Assembly: GCA_028564705.1 (NCBI GenBank) | Contig: JAPXFQ010002103.1 | Span: forward strand, 868,001 to 932,000 | Direction: 5' to 3' | From: Apricaphanius iberus | Taxonomy: Eukaryota; Chordata; Actinopteri; Cyprinodontiformes; Aphaniidae | DNA length: 64,000 nucleotides | Shown: positions 11,147 through 36,200 of the stretch, in pieces | How the letters are laid out: each line of letters starts with the position of its first letter | Position numbering within the stretch: position 1 is the first letter of the stretch | The notes under the pieces: model-generated | What the model was told of the DNA's origin: nothing | Databases searched by the model: none | What the model saw: the letters and a program-made list of their open reading frames with translations, nothing else | Position numbers and translations under genes: made by a program

Positions 11147-11800
11147 TCTGAGAGAGAAAAGCCAGACCTCTGCAGAACTGAACAGCACACCTTTCAGACT
11201 GTCACTGAGAGTGGAAAGAAAGATGGAAGGGGAGTAAGGTGGGAGAGGCAGAGAGAAGGAGGAGACTAAAGGAATGGAATATAAGGTTTATCGAGGGAGG
11301 AAATGATATTTCCATTGCTATGGGACCTGAATGAAGTAAGAAGTAGATAAGGTTTCCTTAGTTTCAGCACCTGATTTTTGGCTAATGCTGCCAGTAAAAT
11401 GGAAACTATTGTGGAGTCCAAAGGTCTGTAACTGAAAGCAAAGGGAGGATTGATTTAAAATCAAAATTCCGAATCAAATTCAAATCTATAACTGAAGTGA
11501 CCACAGCACCAGTTTATTAAGATGTGCATTTTTAACATTAAGCTAACCAGAACTTTAGTTCTATGAGAGTTATTCTTGTCTTCAGACTATAATATATACA
11601 GCACATCCTAAATTCTTGATGTAGGTGAGATGTATTTTTTGAGAAGGTATTTCTGATTAGGAGGGAATTTTCTATACATGTGGACAAACAACAGATACAT
11701 TATTCATTTTTCCTGCCAGGCACTGGCATAGAATCGCTTCCTACAGACATTATGGACACAGTTTGATAGGGTTCAACAGTCCAGCATCGTGGAAGTGTGC
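11147..11800. other. Region upstream of ucma
   Basis: The pyrimidine-rich minus strand just 5' of the ucma ATG (11147-11270) probably holds its 5' UTR and promoter. No TATA box or clear factor site could be fixed. Confidence 0.35.
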
Positions 11801-12419
11801 AGCCTAGTTTATGCTTCTCAGACGCAGACGTATTGACGGAGACGTTTTCTGTTTATATTACACCGCTCTCTTGTGTTGCTCGACCAGAACAGCAGGGGGT
11901 GCTAAGTTTTCATGGCGTCTCTGCTTACTATCACAGCGCCGCTTCTGTTTTTTTCTAGGCTTGTGAACGCATTTCTTCCTCTAAGAGCAATGAACGACAG
12001 AAAGTAAATTTTGATTAAGCTGTAAAGCTTTTTACTAGATGTGCGAATCATAGAATACTCTAGAAACACATGGAAACAAAACACAGCAGCCGTTTTTTGT
12101 TGTTTTCCTACAATTCCTTATGTTCAAAATCACCAAAACAACAGATTAGATTAATTATCCTTTTAATATAAAGCATGTAGTGGCCAAATGCTGCAATAAC
12201 TACTGATTACAGCGATTATAGGGCCCCGTTCTGCTGAAGTGATCTCTGGTTGTTACTGAAACTGACCAATCAGATGAATACGCTCTCTGTCGACGGATAG
12301 TTAAAAATTGGGCCTCTACTCCGTGCGTCCTTGTGTAGGAGACGGAGAGCCCTTGCGTTGACGGATAATGGCGTTGCGTCAATCCGTCTCCGTCAAAACG
12401 CAGAAGCATAAACTAGGCT
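11801..12419. mobile_element. PIF-Harbinger-like MITE
   Basis: A perfect 18-bp inverted terminus AGCCTAGTTTATGCTTCT is at 11801-11818 and 12402-12419. GACGGAGACG motifs follow inside both ends. TAA follows the right end; the left flank TGC no longer matches. The tips closely resemble those of the element at 55306. Confidence 0.72.
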
Positions 12420-12479
12420 TAACTCGCACTAGTAATTCCTAGGATTTCTAAGAGTTAAATGGGAGGCCGATCTTTTATT

Positions 12480-13010
12480 TACCAGGCTCCTCTCCTCTGG
12501 ACCCAGCTCCCAGTTTTAGTTCATGAGGCAGACACTTTACTTTTAAAACCAGGTTCAAAACCTTCCTTTTTGATAAAGCTTATAATTAAAAACAAATCTA
12601 TTTTAGCTGGATGAGAGGGGTGTAGTTGAAAGCCTTAGTAGGTTGAAGGGGAATGCAGTCCAGACAGACGGTTCTCCCTGGTTCTGCCTCTCTCATGTCT
12701 CACTCTATCGGGCTGGGTTATCCTGAGCTATTTCTGTAGCTGCTATAGGCTTGGGCTGTTGGAGGACACACTGACTACTTTTCTTTACTCTCCTGCTGTT
12801 CTCTTCTACTTCTCTCTAGTTGCATTACTTGCTGTTATTCCAGCTATTATTTTGGGGTCATTGACTCAGAAGATGTTCCCAGTGTGCGTGTCCCAGCAGA
12901 TTGCCTCTCCACTGTTGCTACATGCTTGCTCAGTATGAGGGATTGCTGAGAGGATTGCTGGGGTTGAAGTCTGCAAAATGGGGCACAATTTCCAGTCAAT
13001 GACCTGATAC
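12480..13010 (+). mobile_element. LINE 3' fragment
   Basis: Decayed reading APLLWTQLP then HEADT followed by TTTTAAAACCAGGTTCAAAA, the usual end of non-LTR reverse-transcriptase ORFs (LW-QLP-READT-FK), then a long 3' UTR-like text. Frameshifted. Confidence 0.55.
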
Positions 13011-13490
13011 AATCTACTGGGATTCCTTAAATAGAATTGAAAGTATTAAGTTTATATACCACAAATGTGAATATTTGATTCTTTAGTCCTTGCTGTTACT
13101 TCGTCTGGCCAGTGGTGCCGCTGTGGTACAGTACGAAGGAGAGAAGAACGAGAAGATGTCAGCAAAAGTCTGATACAAGCAGCTGTTAAGTAAAAAACAA
13201 AGTGCTAAACTCAGCCTATCATCTCTGGGTTTGAATTTAAACACAGATTTCTGCTTTTAAATGTATGATAGACAAACCACGTTTGATTCTTTACATTTTT
13301 ACCAATAAAGACCAACTTGACGAAATACAATTTACAAGGCTTGAAAAAGTGGAAGTGTAAATCAAATGGATTTATTTAGATGAAAATTTTGAACATTTCA
13401 AATTCAACCTGCAAATGCTAACTTTTCTTTCATCTCATGTTGGAGCCATTTCTGAGCTATTTCTCCAACAATACAGGCCCAAGAAAACTG

Positions 13491-13605
<115 letters not shown>

Positions 13606-15388
13606 TTAAGGTAATATGTTGTTACAGTGCTTAGTATGTGCACAGGGAAGGACTCCGTTCATATCACATTAGCGAGACATGCAAACAACAGAGATTATAT
13701 CAAATTATTTTTTTATCTCCTCTTCCACCCCTGATATAAGCACATCCTGGAAGGTTAGCTGCACAGTTTTGAAAGCATTCTGTTTTTTTAAAATTTGACA
13801 TATGAACACATTCAGTGGCTAAAGTCACAACTGGCATTTTGTGGCTTGAAATCTGAAAGTATAGATTTGCACAATTTTAAAATATGCTGAACACATCCTA
13901 AAGAGACGATCCAAGCCTTTAAGGACCTAACCACACCTATTTTAGCTCAAATAACAATTTAATAAGCACTAAAGGAATGCAACACCAGAAATGAATTTGC
14001 TCTGCTTCTATTTTCAATTCCAAGAGAGAGTGACAATGAAATATAATCCGAGGGAGTGGTGTCTCCAGTGCTGCAGGATAGGAATGTCTCCCAGCAGGAG
14101 ACAGAAGCACAAACGGTGCTCTCACCAGGAAGACACAAACTTTTATTGCTTGAATTTTTCAGGTCAGCTGAATGTTTTTAATATTATTGGTCAAATGGAG
14201 CCAAGGACCCTTCTCTCATTATAGCCACTCAGAGACAAGATTCCACCGGGAAGTCTGTGGCCCTTTCGTTGCTGCAAGATGGGATACATTCTTCCATTAG
14301 CTCAATGTAGAGACACCGTATATTGTGCCCTTATTATTTCAGCCCCATATCTGTAGTGTAATTGTACCTCCACACAGAATGACATGCTTTATGTATGTTT
14401 TACTGCCAGACGGTTTAGGTGCAGGTGGCACCATCTTTTTTGCAGCCCTGAAACCTTTCCTTAGTGTTACCTACACATCATCTGCCTCCTATCTTTGCCT
14501 AAGCCTGTACCAGATTGGAAGCTACTGAACTCTGCAAAGAGATGCTTCAATATGGAAGTGCAAAGTAAGTTGGTCTCTTTAGGTTTCAGTCTCTGACTGT
14601 GCGTCTCCCGCAAAGGAAACTGGGCAAGGAGACCTCGGCACATTGCCCAGACAAACACTGGAACAGATGTTAAATCTGGTAGTGATTGCAGCTGTGAATG
14701 AGTTTGAAGTCACACCTGTGTGCAAAAAAAGTTTATTTCATACATCTTTTTCCGAATGTGTCAGCATGCACATTCAGGGTTTTTTAATTGTATGAAATTT
14801 TATACACGAGTTTAGCTCTTCTTGGTTTTAGCTGTTGTTGTTTTTTGGTGCTTTTATTGCATAGCTATAAAAAATGTGCAGCTTTCGTTTAATTGTGACA
14901 CTCACAATAACTTAAGTCTTTCATGTAATTGACAATAAGTCTTATAAAGGAATTATTGTCTACTCTTCCTTGTAGAAACGTTTTGATTCTGACATGTTGG
15001 AGGGAGTTTCAGCAAGGGAATCACCAATACCGAAATCGGGGCCAATACCTACCTTTTATACCATGGTCTGGATGAATATTCGATTCTGATTGGCTGGAGT
15101 GTGTACGTTAAAAAGTGATCATGTACACCTAGGAAAGGTGTCCAGTCTAATTAACTGCTGACCGTTCTAGATTATTGCGCTAGCTCAAATGGCAACGGAG
15201 ACTCAACGCTATAAAACTGCTGCGGTCGGCTTGCTGTGGCCACGTTGCTTGGCAACGCCTGCATATGGGAGATATGAAATAGTGTGCTCATCTGGTAAAA
15301 AAACACCTCACGATTTTAACTCTAAAACACATTAAAGTATTATTAATAGATCAAAAATGTGTTTCTTGGTAAGTGACCATGGTGTAAG

Positions 15389-15487
15389 TGGGATAATGCC
15401 TTTCGACGTGTCCATTATCAGAAATTAATGGACTTTGCGTCGGCCATTATTTTTTTGATAATGGACACCTCGTCGGGCATTATCCTT
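15389..15487. repeat. Short hairpin repeat
   Basis: GGATAATGCCTTTCGACGTG and TCCATTATCA at left are matched in reverse complement by TGATAATGGACACCTCGTCG and GGCATTATCC at right. It is probably the end structure of an unclassified DNA element that begins near 15060. Confidence 0.5.
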
Positions 15488-16874
15488 ACATGTACGGGAT
15501 TGGTACTGATCCGTGAACTGATACCTAAATGTGTAACCTCTGCAATAATTTCACAGCAAATGTTTATTTTTCACCTGGAATTTTTGTTTTGTGGTCTTTT
15601 TTGCCAAGATTTTTTAAATAAAATTCACCATCTTTTGTTGTAACAAGCAGAGAAGAAAATCTAATCAAATCAAACTTTATTTATAAAGCGCTTTTCATAC
15701 AAAAATAGCCTTTCAAAGTGCTTTACAGATTAAAATGACCCCACATAGACCTCCCGCACCCAACCCAGAATAAAAACATGATCACAGCTATACCCTTCCT
15801 CCTCACAACCCATTTCCCATTCACGCACACACCTATAAGCAACAGTAAAAAACAACATTAGGCTGAGTACAGATGAGCCAGGTAAGGAAAATAAAGCCTA
15901 TCCTCCAATTCATTGCATAATATAGTGTGATAGAAGTATCAGTATTGGTACTAAGTATCGGTACATTCTCTAATCCAAGTATCAGTATCGTTGCATCCCT
16001 AGTTTTAGCATGAATGACTGATCACATCATCTCATATGAACTTTCATCAGACCACTCCAAAAACTGGACTTAATACAGACATTGTTCATATGGAAACTTT
16101 GACATCGGTTCATTTCACATTTGTATGGAAGCCTGGAAGGGCAAAAGCAAAACTTTGTTTTTGGTTTTTTTACAAAGTCCTGTTTTTTTCTAGTCTGGCA
16201 ACGCTTTCTTTTTATCTCAGTTTCAAAGTTATCCGCAATAATAAACTAGTTAATTATTTTTCTTCATGGAATATTTTGGGATAATGGAAATTAGGTGCTT
16301 GTCTGTACTGCTGTTAGTAAAATGTGTTGCCTCTTGTGAAAAAAAAAAGTATGAAAATGGAAAAAATAAAATTCTAATAATTTTTCACCCCACCCTTTCA
16401 GTGTAGAACAAAAATAAATATACTTGAAATAAGAGATATGTTTTTATTTTCATATTTTGTAAATCATAGATTTTCAATTAAACTTTTAAAAAAAAAAGTT
16501 AAATAAAGACCTAAATTTATGGGAAGAAGATTTGGCCAGACTTAGTGAAAAAAGCTCTTTGCATAACAAAACAAACAAAAAATTAACATTTGCCTCTCAG
16601 GGCTTCCGTACTTGATCATTTCTGCTGCTCAACCCATAAATGCATTCTCCTTCCAAACGTGGCACCTTTTATAGGAAATAATCTGATTTTCAACTGTAGC
16701 AGATTTATTACCCAGAAGGATTTTGTAAAACTAATAACTAATTTCTTAGTTTATGTCCTTAGTTTAATAAATCATTAACATGTTTATTGTGTCAGATTTA
16801 AAAGATATAGCTGCTAGCTTTGTTCTGTTATAAGTAGATTATGAAGAAAAAAACTGATATCAGTCGTTAATGAT

Positions 16875-16900
16875 TTTATTATTTTTCAGATAATTTTATT
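16875..16900 (-). other. Candidate phyh polyadenylation signals
   Basis: Two AATAAA hexamers on the minus strand (TTTATT at 16875-16880 and 16895-16900 of the plus strand) lie 332-357 bases after the phyh stop codon. A third is at 16783-16788. AATAAA is common in this AT-rich sequence, so the choice is only plausible. Confidence 0.3.
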
Positions 16901-17231
16901 ACTTCTCAGGTTAAAACTATTAATACACTCCTAAAAAAGTATTGAAACACATTAAAAATGACAGTTTGCATGTTACTAATATTAACAATCTGTTGGTGTA
17001 AAGTGCTACAGTCATTTCATTCAACATTAATCATATTGCTTTCTCCTCCGTTGAACCTTTTTTCAACCCCTCACACATACATATGATTTCCACTTATTTC
17101 ATCACAATCATCTGTGTTAATTTACAGTCCATTGTTTGAATAATATAATTTTCCTTTACATTTTGGTGAAGGATATTAGTACATTTGTTTTTTCTTTTGC
17201 TCATTTTTGTCCTTCAGTACTCGATGAATCC

Positions 17232-29619
<12,388 letters not shown>

Positions 29620-29702
29620 GTCCCCGTCCAGCAGCTGTCCGCCCTGAGAAACACAGCTCCTACTGCTGTTTGTCCCCGGGTCTGGGGTAAAGGTCGCACT
29701 GA

Positions 29703-29729
29703 TGACATCACATATACGCAGTGACGTCA
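29703..29729. promoter_or_regulatory. Consensus CRE upstream of phyh
   Basis: A full palindromic TGACGTCA sits at 29722-29729, with a one-base variant TGACATCA at 29703-29710. They are about 84-110 bp 5' of the phyh start codon in a CpG-containing region with no evident TATA box. CREB/ATF binding is inferred from the consensus. Confidence 0.6.
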
Positions 29730-32094
29730 TGTTTAGGTCGCTACAGAGTTGTTAAGGTGGACTCGGCGGTCATCGTAATGAAACACTTTTTAATCCCTTT
29801 TTTGGAACATTTAATTGCAAATTTAATGCAAAGACATTAACACAAACAAGTACAGAGTTTTAAATAGTTACAATATAAAAATGCATGAATTCAAATGACT
29901 GATCTCTGTCCGCAAGTTATGCTGCTGTGCTGAGCCATTCATCACTTACATACATCACTTTTAAAAGTGTTTTATTGTTTTACAATTTGAACAATTCCAT
30001 TCACCGAATGATACATAAATCAAATGTCTTGTTTCTAATTTCCTTGTCTTTAGGTTGAAAACGATCTGCTTTTTCCACAAATACAAACATCTCATGGGAG
30101 AAAATGTGTCCATCTTCTTTTTGAAAAAGTTTTATGATTTGTCTTTATTTCATACCCTACAAAGATAAATTAAATGGTGGTTCTTTGAAAATGAGAACAC
30201 GTGTCATTTGGTAGATATTTATTTAAAAGCATAAGTTGTCTTTTTTTTCCAAGGTTATGTAAACAAGTTTTATTTAGCTAGACTGGGGTCATAAATTAAT
30301 CTTTGGATGGTTCTAGACGTTTACACAATGTCATTGTTTATATGTATTCCCATTATGTCTTATTTCTATACAGTATTTTATTCTGAGGCCCAACGATGGT
30401 TTCAACCTCCGTTCCTGAAAACAAATTACCTCAATTTTTTTCTAAACTAAAAGTTCTAAAATTTCTAATGTCAGTTTGCAGCAAAGATCCCTGCATGTGA
30501 ATGAACCACTTTATTACCCTTTCTTACTTGCTTGACTGTTTAAAGAGTACTTCTAATAGCAGTTTTACTACACCATACTTTTGACTTTTACTTGAGTCAT
30601 ATTATTTTGAAGGATCACTATTCTAACTTGAGTCACATTTCTGTAGACTCTACTCACTGTGAGTAAATTGACTGTTAATCGAAGGTAACCAACAGCCTTG
30701 GTTTTTCTATTGAGATTGTTGCATTTTAAAAGTCAAATGAAAATACAGTAAACACCATAAATTGTAACTAGAAATACTTTTTACTTGATCAAAGATATAT
30801 ATTTACATTACATACAGCAAGTATGTTAATAAAAAGTATAACTTTGAAAAGTTTCTTCTGCTTAAAATTTGCTATTTTGTAACTATGGTGTTTATTTCTA
30901 TCATTTTTTCCCATTTTAGTCCATAAAATACCAGAATTTGGCCATAGTTTTATATTTTTGCCTGTCTGGTTACTTCATTCAAGAAATATTAGATCAGATG
31001 TTAATCAACTCAAGTAGCCTTTTTACCAAATATTTTTTTATTGTTACTTGACTAATTTCTTGGAAGGTTACTCTTTACTATTACTTGAGTAAATATGTTG
31101 ATGTAATGTTACTTTTACTTGAGTACAATTTTGGGGTAGGCTACCCTCCTCTGGTTATTACAGAAAAAAGCAAATAAGTCATATTGCATCTACTGTAAGA
31201 AACTACTATGATCTTTGTCCAGCAGGAGGTGCCACAACACCACATAAATGAAATGTGTGCAAGGCGCTTTCGAAGTGCGAGTCGTAGTCTATTGTTGTTG
31301 AAAAACTTTATTAAATGATTTTTACATGTTAATTTTTAATCTCATACTTTTTCTTGGAAAATAAATTGATTAAGATACACCGAAACTACAAATATTAAGC
31401 TTAATTTAATATCAAATTTGAACACCATAAAGAATCTCTGAAGTCAGGTCACCCTACAGTTAGGTTGCACCACGACAAATGTTATTGAAAAATTTCTTTT
31501 TTATTGACCAAACAAAAACAACTACATTGTTATTTAACAAAAAGTTTTCAGTTTTCTTAAGAAAATGTGTCATTTTTTTACTCCCTCTCTGTTTTTTTGG
31601 CTTCTGTTTTTTTTTTTTTTTATCTTTTCCTTTTTTTAATAAAATGGTTCACCAGGTCTGCTTTTAAGTAAAGGTCACGAGAGGTATTATTTATTTACTG
31701 TTAAATTAGATTCAAAGCAAAAAATGGGATTGATGGAAGAACTTTTTTATGGTTTCCATTTTTGGAAGACTCCATTTTGTTTGCATCTTGTTTTTAATGG
31801 CCTAACCTCTAGCCAATATTTGTTTTCAGTTTCATCTCAAGCTGGTATCGTTATAACCCCATATTATAACCCCATAAACCTCTGCGTGTCTGCAACAACC
31901 ATCTAGGCTGTTGAACTAAATTTAGGCAACTATCTAATTGTAGTCGTGGGGTCCCACAAAATCATTCCAAAGGTTGCAAATGGCTCCCAAGGCCTCAATT
32001 CCCCCATAGGGAACATAATTCTACTTGTTCATTTTATTAATTATACTTATTCACACTATCCTGGAACATTTTCAGGTTTATCAAAGTATTCTTT

Positions 32095-32280
32095 ATGTGG
32101 CACAGCACACAATGGGGGTCTGGGCGGAATTCAATCCCCAGACTCCCAGGTGAGAGTCAGCCAAAGGGATGTCCCGGTGGCCAAGTGGCCAGGGAACATG
32201 ATCTGCCAGAGGTGTGGGGTCCTGTCGGAGGCAGCAAACGGACCCCATACTATCACACCTCTTCTGCTCTTTCTGCAAGC
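32095..32280 (-). repeat. tRNA-derived SINE-like unit 1
   Basis: On the minus strand, TTTGGCTGACTCTCACCTGG then GGGGATTGAATTCCGCCCAG resembles a decayed tRNA with a B-box-like GATTGAATTCC. Confidence 0.45.
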
Positions 32281-32344
32281 ATGTCCTCATGCTCCACGCA
32301 GGGGGCCACCTTTCTAACCCATGGATCAGTATACAGGAAACCTG

Positions 32345-32490
32345 CCAGCAGTGCCAAATGTGGTGCAACACACATTGAGGGCCCAGGTGGGATTCAATCA
32401 CCAGATTCATGGGTCATGCGCCCTAACCAGTCAGCCAAAGGGATGATCTGTCAGAGGCATAGTCACAGGACCCCACACTGTCACATTAAA
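32345..32490 (-). repeat. tRNA-derived SINE-like unit 2
   Basis: Minus strand reads GCTGACTGGTTAGGGCGCAT (A-box-like TGGTTAGGGCG), then GGTGATTGAATCCCACCTGG (B-box-like). It shares the flanking CCTTTGGCTGACT with unit 1, so the two are one family in tandem. Confidence 0.55.
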
Positions 32491-32869
32491 GTATCCTTAA
32501 AGGACACTTCAGTAAACTTGAAAATGGTCTAATTTAGCACTAAGAAGTATACTTGATAAAAGAAACTTCGAGCATTCTGCTTTTTGTTAAAGGTTTGAGT
32601 AGACCGGCCCTAAAGCATCTCAATGAAATCAGTCATTGGGGATTTTATGTTTTGGGTCAGTGACATGTGGCCCTACTCTGTTTTGGTGTCTGAATAATCT
32701 ATTTAGACAAATCTGTATAATATTTCTAAGTATATTTTCCTATTTTTAGGCTCACTTCCTTTTGTATTTTTCATAGATTGAAAAGGTTTCCTCGAAAATC
32801 AATAACAGTGTGAGCACTTTGACACTACACCGGAAACTCGGAAACCGCTTTTATTTTGAAATCATTAGG

Positions 32870-32930
32870 CAGCGAGGGGGCGTGGTTTTATTTTGAAAAC
32901 GCGCCGGAAGTCCATCTCCCCTGGTTGTAG
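32870..32930 (+). promoter_or_regulatory. GC-rich promoter-like block
   Basis: An ETS consensus CCGGAAGT (32904-32911) and an Sp/KLF-like GGGGGCGTGG (32876-32885) lie just 5' of a CpG-containing exon-like region. Two CCGGAAACTCGGAAACC-type repeats precede them. Confidence 0.45.
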
Positions 32931-33259
32931 GATTATTGTGTAGCTAGCGGTTGCACCACTCCCGTGTCTGTCGACGTGAGGTCCTCCCCCAGCCTCTTTA
33001 AACTGCCTTCACCGAACAAGTGACATTTTTTCGGGTACTTCGTCAACAAACACGCAAAGGTTTATGTGTGTTTCTGCGGATATTTCTTTCTCTGTGGGAA
33101 CCACTGGAACATAGACCAAAAAACACAAGCGGAGTTGTGTGTGTGTTTCTGAAGAGACGCTGCTGACCGTGGTGGGCGGATAAAGGCAAGCCGAGGAGGG
33201 CATCCGGCCCTGGCAGCTCCGGAGAGTCTGCTCTTAGGGACGAGAGTCACCATTTCCAG
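32930..33259 (+). other. Probable untranslated first exon of an unidentified rightward gene
   Basis: A CpG-containing block in an AT-rich setting ends TTTCCAG|GTAAGTCC, a near-perfect donor at 33259/33260. Every ATG frame tried closes before the donor, so the exon would be non-coding. No following coding exon is recognised to 64000, so intron 1 would exceed 30 kb. Gene identity unknown. Confidence 0.45.
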
Positions 33260-36200
33260 GTAAGTCCAATTAAACGTCCTCGCAGTCGCCTTGTCCGATA
33301 ATAGGCACGGCGCCGTTACGGGTCCGTCGGCGGAAAAGGACGAAGTATAATAACAGTCTGTGGTGTGTGGATGACAACGAAGAGGAAACTGCAGCTGAGA
33401 AACAATTCAGCCGGAGCAGTGCGATGCAATGCAGCGATGCGTGCTGTGTTCACGTTTATTTGTGTACTAAACGTTATCATCTCTGGGATGCTGATGTTTT
33501 TTTTTTTACAGTACATATCTTTGTTAGAAAACTGAATGTAAACCAAAAACAATATACACAATCGTTGCATCTGTATGCCTGAGCTAACTAAAATAAAAAC
33601 TTTGCTTTAAAACTTAACTTAATGCATGCGCGTATAATAATCTTGACCATCTTTTTTTTTTACGTAAAGCGTTTCTAAAGTATGCAGACTGCCCCCCAGC
33701 AAAGGCTGATTCCAGTCACACGTGTGTGTACTTTAAGCAACACTTTACTGTGATCACTTAAAGGCATTGACACCAAGCTTGGACTCTTCCCCCACCCCAT
33801 CCCACACCAGTGTTGCATGGTTATGAAGGTACCTTAGACTAAGCAGAAGCTTTCTGCGTGGTTCCCCTGCTCATTTGCGGATACATGCAGCAGCATCAGG
33901 AATGCACCACCCTGCTGCTGTCTCCCTGGCAACACTGAGATGTTGTGAAAGGGTGTAATGTTTCCATTAAGCGCTCCTGTATGCAATCTGTGTTTAAAAA
34001 GCATCTGCTCACCAGTTTTCATGTGTTCAGGCTCTGCTTTGTGTTGTTTTTACGTTCAGTTTGACCTGCATTCACTTCCATCCTCCCTCATCTGGAACAA
34101 CTGACCGCTCAATTTTCTCTGGCGCTGCGTGGATCTGAACAACCCACACTGAGATCTAGGCTGTTGGTTGTGAGAGCAGTAGACCCCCAGAGGGTAAGGT
34201 AATTACCCTGGTTGTCTCTCCGGCCCCCCACCCATGCCTGTGGAGCATATAGCAGGGGTTAGTATTGATCAACCTCTGTGTTATGGAACATATAGCGGGA
34301 AAAAGCCCAGCTTGCTCGCTGCTCACTCTCTCTTTCTCTTCCTGAATCCAGAAACTCTGATATTTTTGGTGAAATGAGTTAGTGTTGGTGTATGAGTGTA
34401 GCTCTGACTGAGAACTTTATCACATTTTGTCACATTGCAGCTGCAAACTCGACTGCAGACGCATGTGCATGATTGTGAAGTTGAAGGGAAATGATGCATT
34501 TGAAAGAAAAATAAAAAGCTAGACCCTCATCATGATGCTGCCACTACCAAACCTATCGACGGACAGATGGAGATGTAGTAGTTTGGAGTCTGAAGGGTGT
34601 GGCTGTATGAACTTCATTAGCCTCCTCAGTACGCTGTTGCTATCGGCAACCAGTCCAGAAGCTTATAACGTCTTGCTCTCTTTTTATGTAATCTTTAGCG
34701 GAGCCGATGTTTTATTGATCAGAAGAGTACCTGTAAACGTGTGCGAGCATTTTAATGTGTTGTGGCTGTTTCAGCTGTCAGTGTGGCTTTTGTCTTTGGG
34801 CCTTTCAGAGAACCCATTAGTCTAAAAGCAGGACATATGAAGTGTACGCTATCAGAAAATAGTTCCTTTCAACTAAGATTGTGTGTGTGTGTGTGTGTGT
34901 GTTTTGGACACTAAAAGAAGTGCAGAAATAGCCCAGATTTTCCCTCATTGCTAGCAGCAGTGCGCTCTGCCAACCCTAATGGACTTCCATCGGGTTTTTC
35001 TAACTATTTGGGTTCAGAGGTTGATGTGAGATTTTAAGGTTAGTAAATGTTGTTTTTATTCTGTAAAGTAAGGGCAGCTCCTTGTGTAACCTCATTCATT
35101 GTATTTCCAATAAGTGATACACACAACTCTCTTTGAAGATATGCTTTTTAAAAATTCCTACATTTAACTCTGTATATCCCCATTAACGCTATATTTTTGA
35201 GTAAATACCAGTTAGAAGGCCACATTGTTCTAAGTTTTTAAGTTGCAGTATTATTATTGATGTTTTCACTATAAACTGAAATATCCTGTGCACCTGAACT
35301 CAGCATAGATTTCTGACACTATTTGAATGCACCACAGGTGCAGCGCAGCGTCTGCCTTTTTCCTCTTCCTTGCTGTGGGAGATGAAGAGTATTTCTCTAT
35401 TTATTTTGGCTTATTTTTGCGTGTGAATGCCAGAAGATGAGTTTCTATGCATTTATTATATAGTTTAAAGTCCGCTTAAGCATATATGTTGAAGTTTACC
35501 CATCTGCTGTACTGATTTGTGGTACTTAAGAATCCTTGTCTGCTCTGCGAGGGACGTTGGAATTATGGCGAATTACGTCAAACGTAACTAGGAGGTACTT
35601 TAGTAAAAATCGGCGTGACTCGCGATCACTAAAAGATGTGAAAATATCAGACTGATTTGGGATCGGGACATGACCACCCGCTGCAGGAAGACTAAAGAAA
35701 AAACCGCCATATTGGAAGTCAATTATAATTCTTAAATAGAAATCTGTATCAACAGGTGGAAGCTAAAAAAAGAAGGACTTTGGAAATTAGACTCAGATCT
35801 TGGATCAGTGCATTTCCGACCAGAGCTAGCTGTTAGATTTAGCTTCCACGTTTAGCCAATCTGTATTTATACAAAATAAAGATGGTGAAATAGTCTTCTG
35901 CTACAGTTAAGATGATGGCTGCTTGCATTCTCTCAATAAAACCCACGTAAAAAGAGAAATCAAAGTTATTGCTTTAAATTGTGGTTATGACTGTAAAACT
36001 GCCATTCATGTTGAGTCTTACCATTAGGTTTGTTCTACTTCCTGTTGTGCCAGTAGTTATAAGAATAATTTGATATAAAACGTTGTGTTCTTTCTTGTGT
36101 GTTAAAATGTGTTGGTCACAGTAGACTACAGTACGTGCAAAATGTTTGACGTTAGCCGATTTTCAGGCGATCTCTTACCAGTCCTCTTTGGGAGCGGCCG

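Larger units (their letters stand above)
13606..17231. other. Intergenic spacer downstream of phyh
   Basis: No gene seen. Contains an inverted-repeat element at about 15389-15487, a SINE/LINE-like tail at about 15664-15740 (AAACTTTATTTATAAAGCGC), a repeat edge ending ATCGTTGCATCCCTA near 16003, and AT-rich DNA that should include the phyh 3' UTR. Confidence 0.55.
29730..32860. other. Spacer between phyh and the next promoter
   Basis: AT-rich, no coding exon seen. About 30530-31155 is a repeat full of ACTTTTACTTGAGT-type text (also at 50150-50740 and 61955-62048). About 32095-32490 holds tRNA-derived SINE-like units. Confidence 0.55.

Noticed and set aside
29620..29730. Upstream in-frame Met that would extend phyh by 37 residues
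   Set aside because: It would move the PTS2 motif away from the N terminus; human PHYH starts close to its PTS2.
32095..32532. 145-codon plus-strand frame
   Set aside because: Runs across two tRNA-derived SINE-like units read antisense; no family resemblance.
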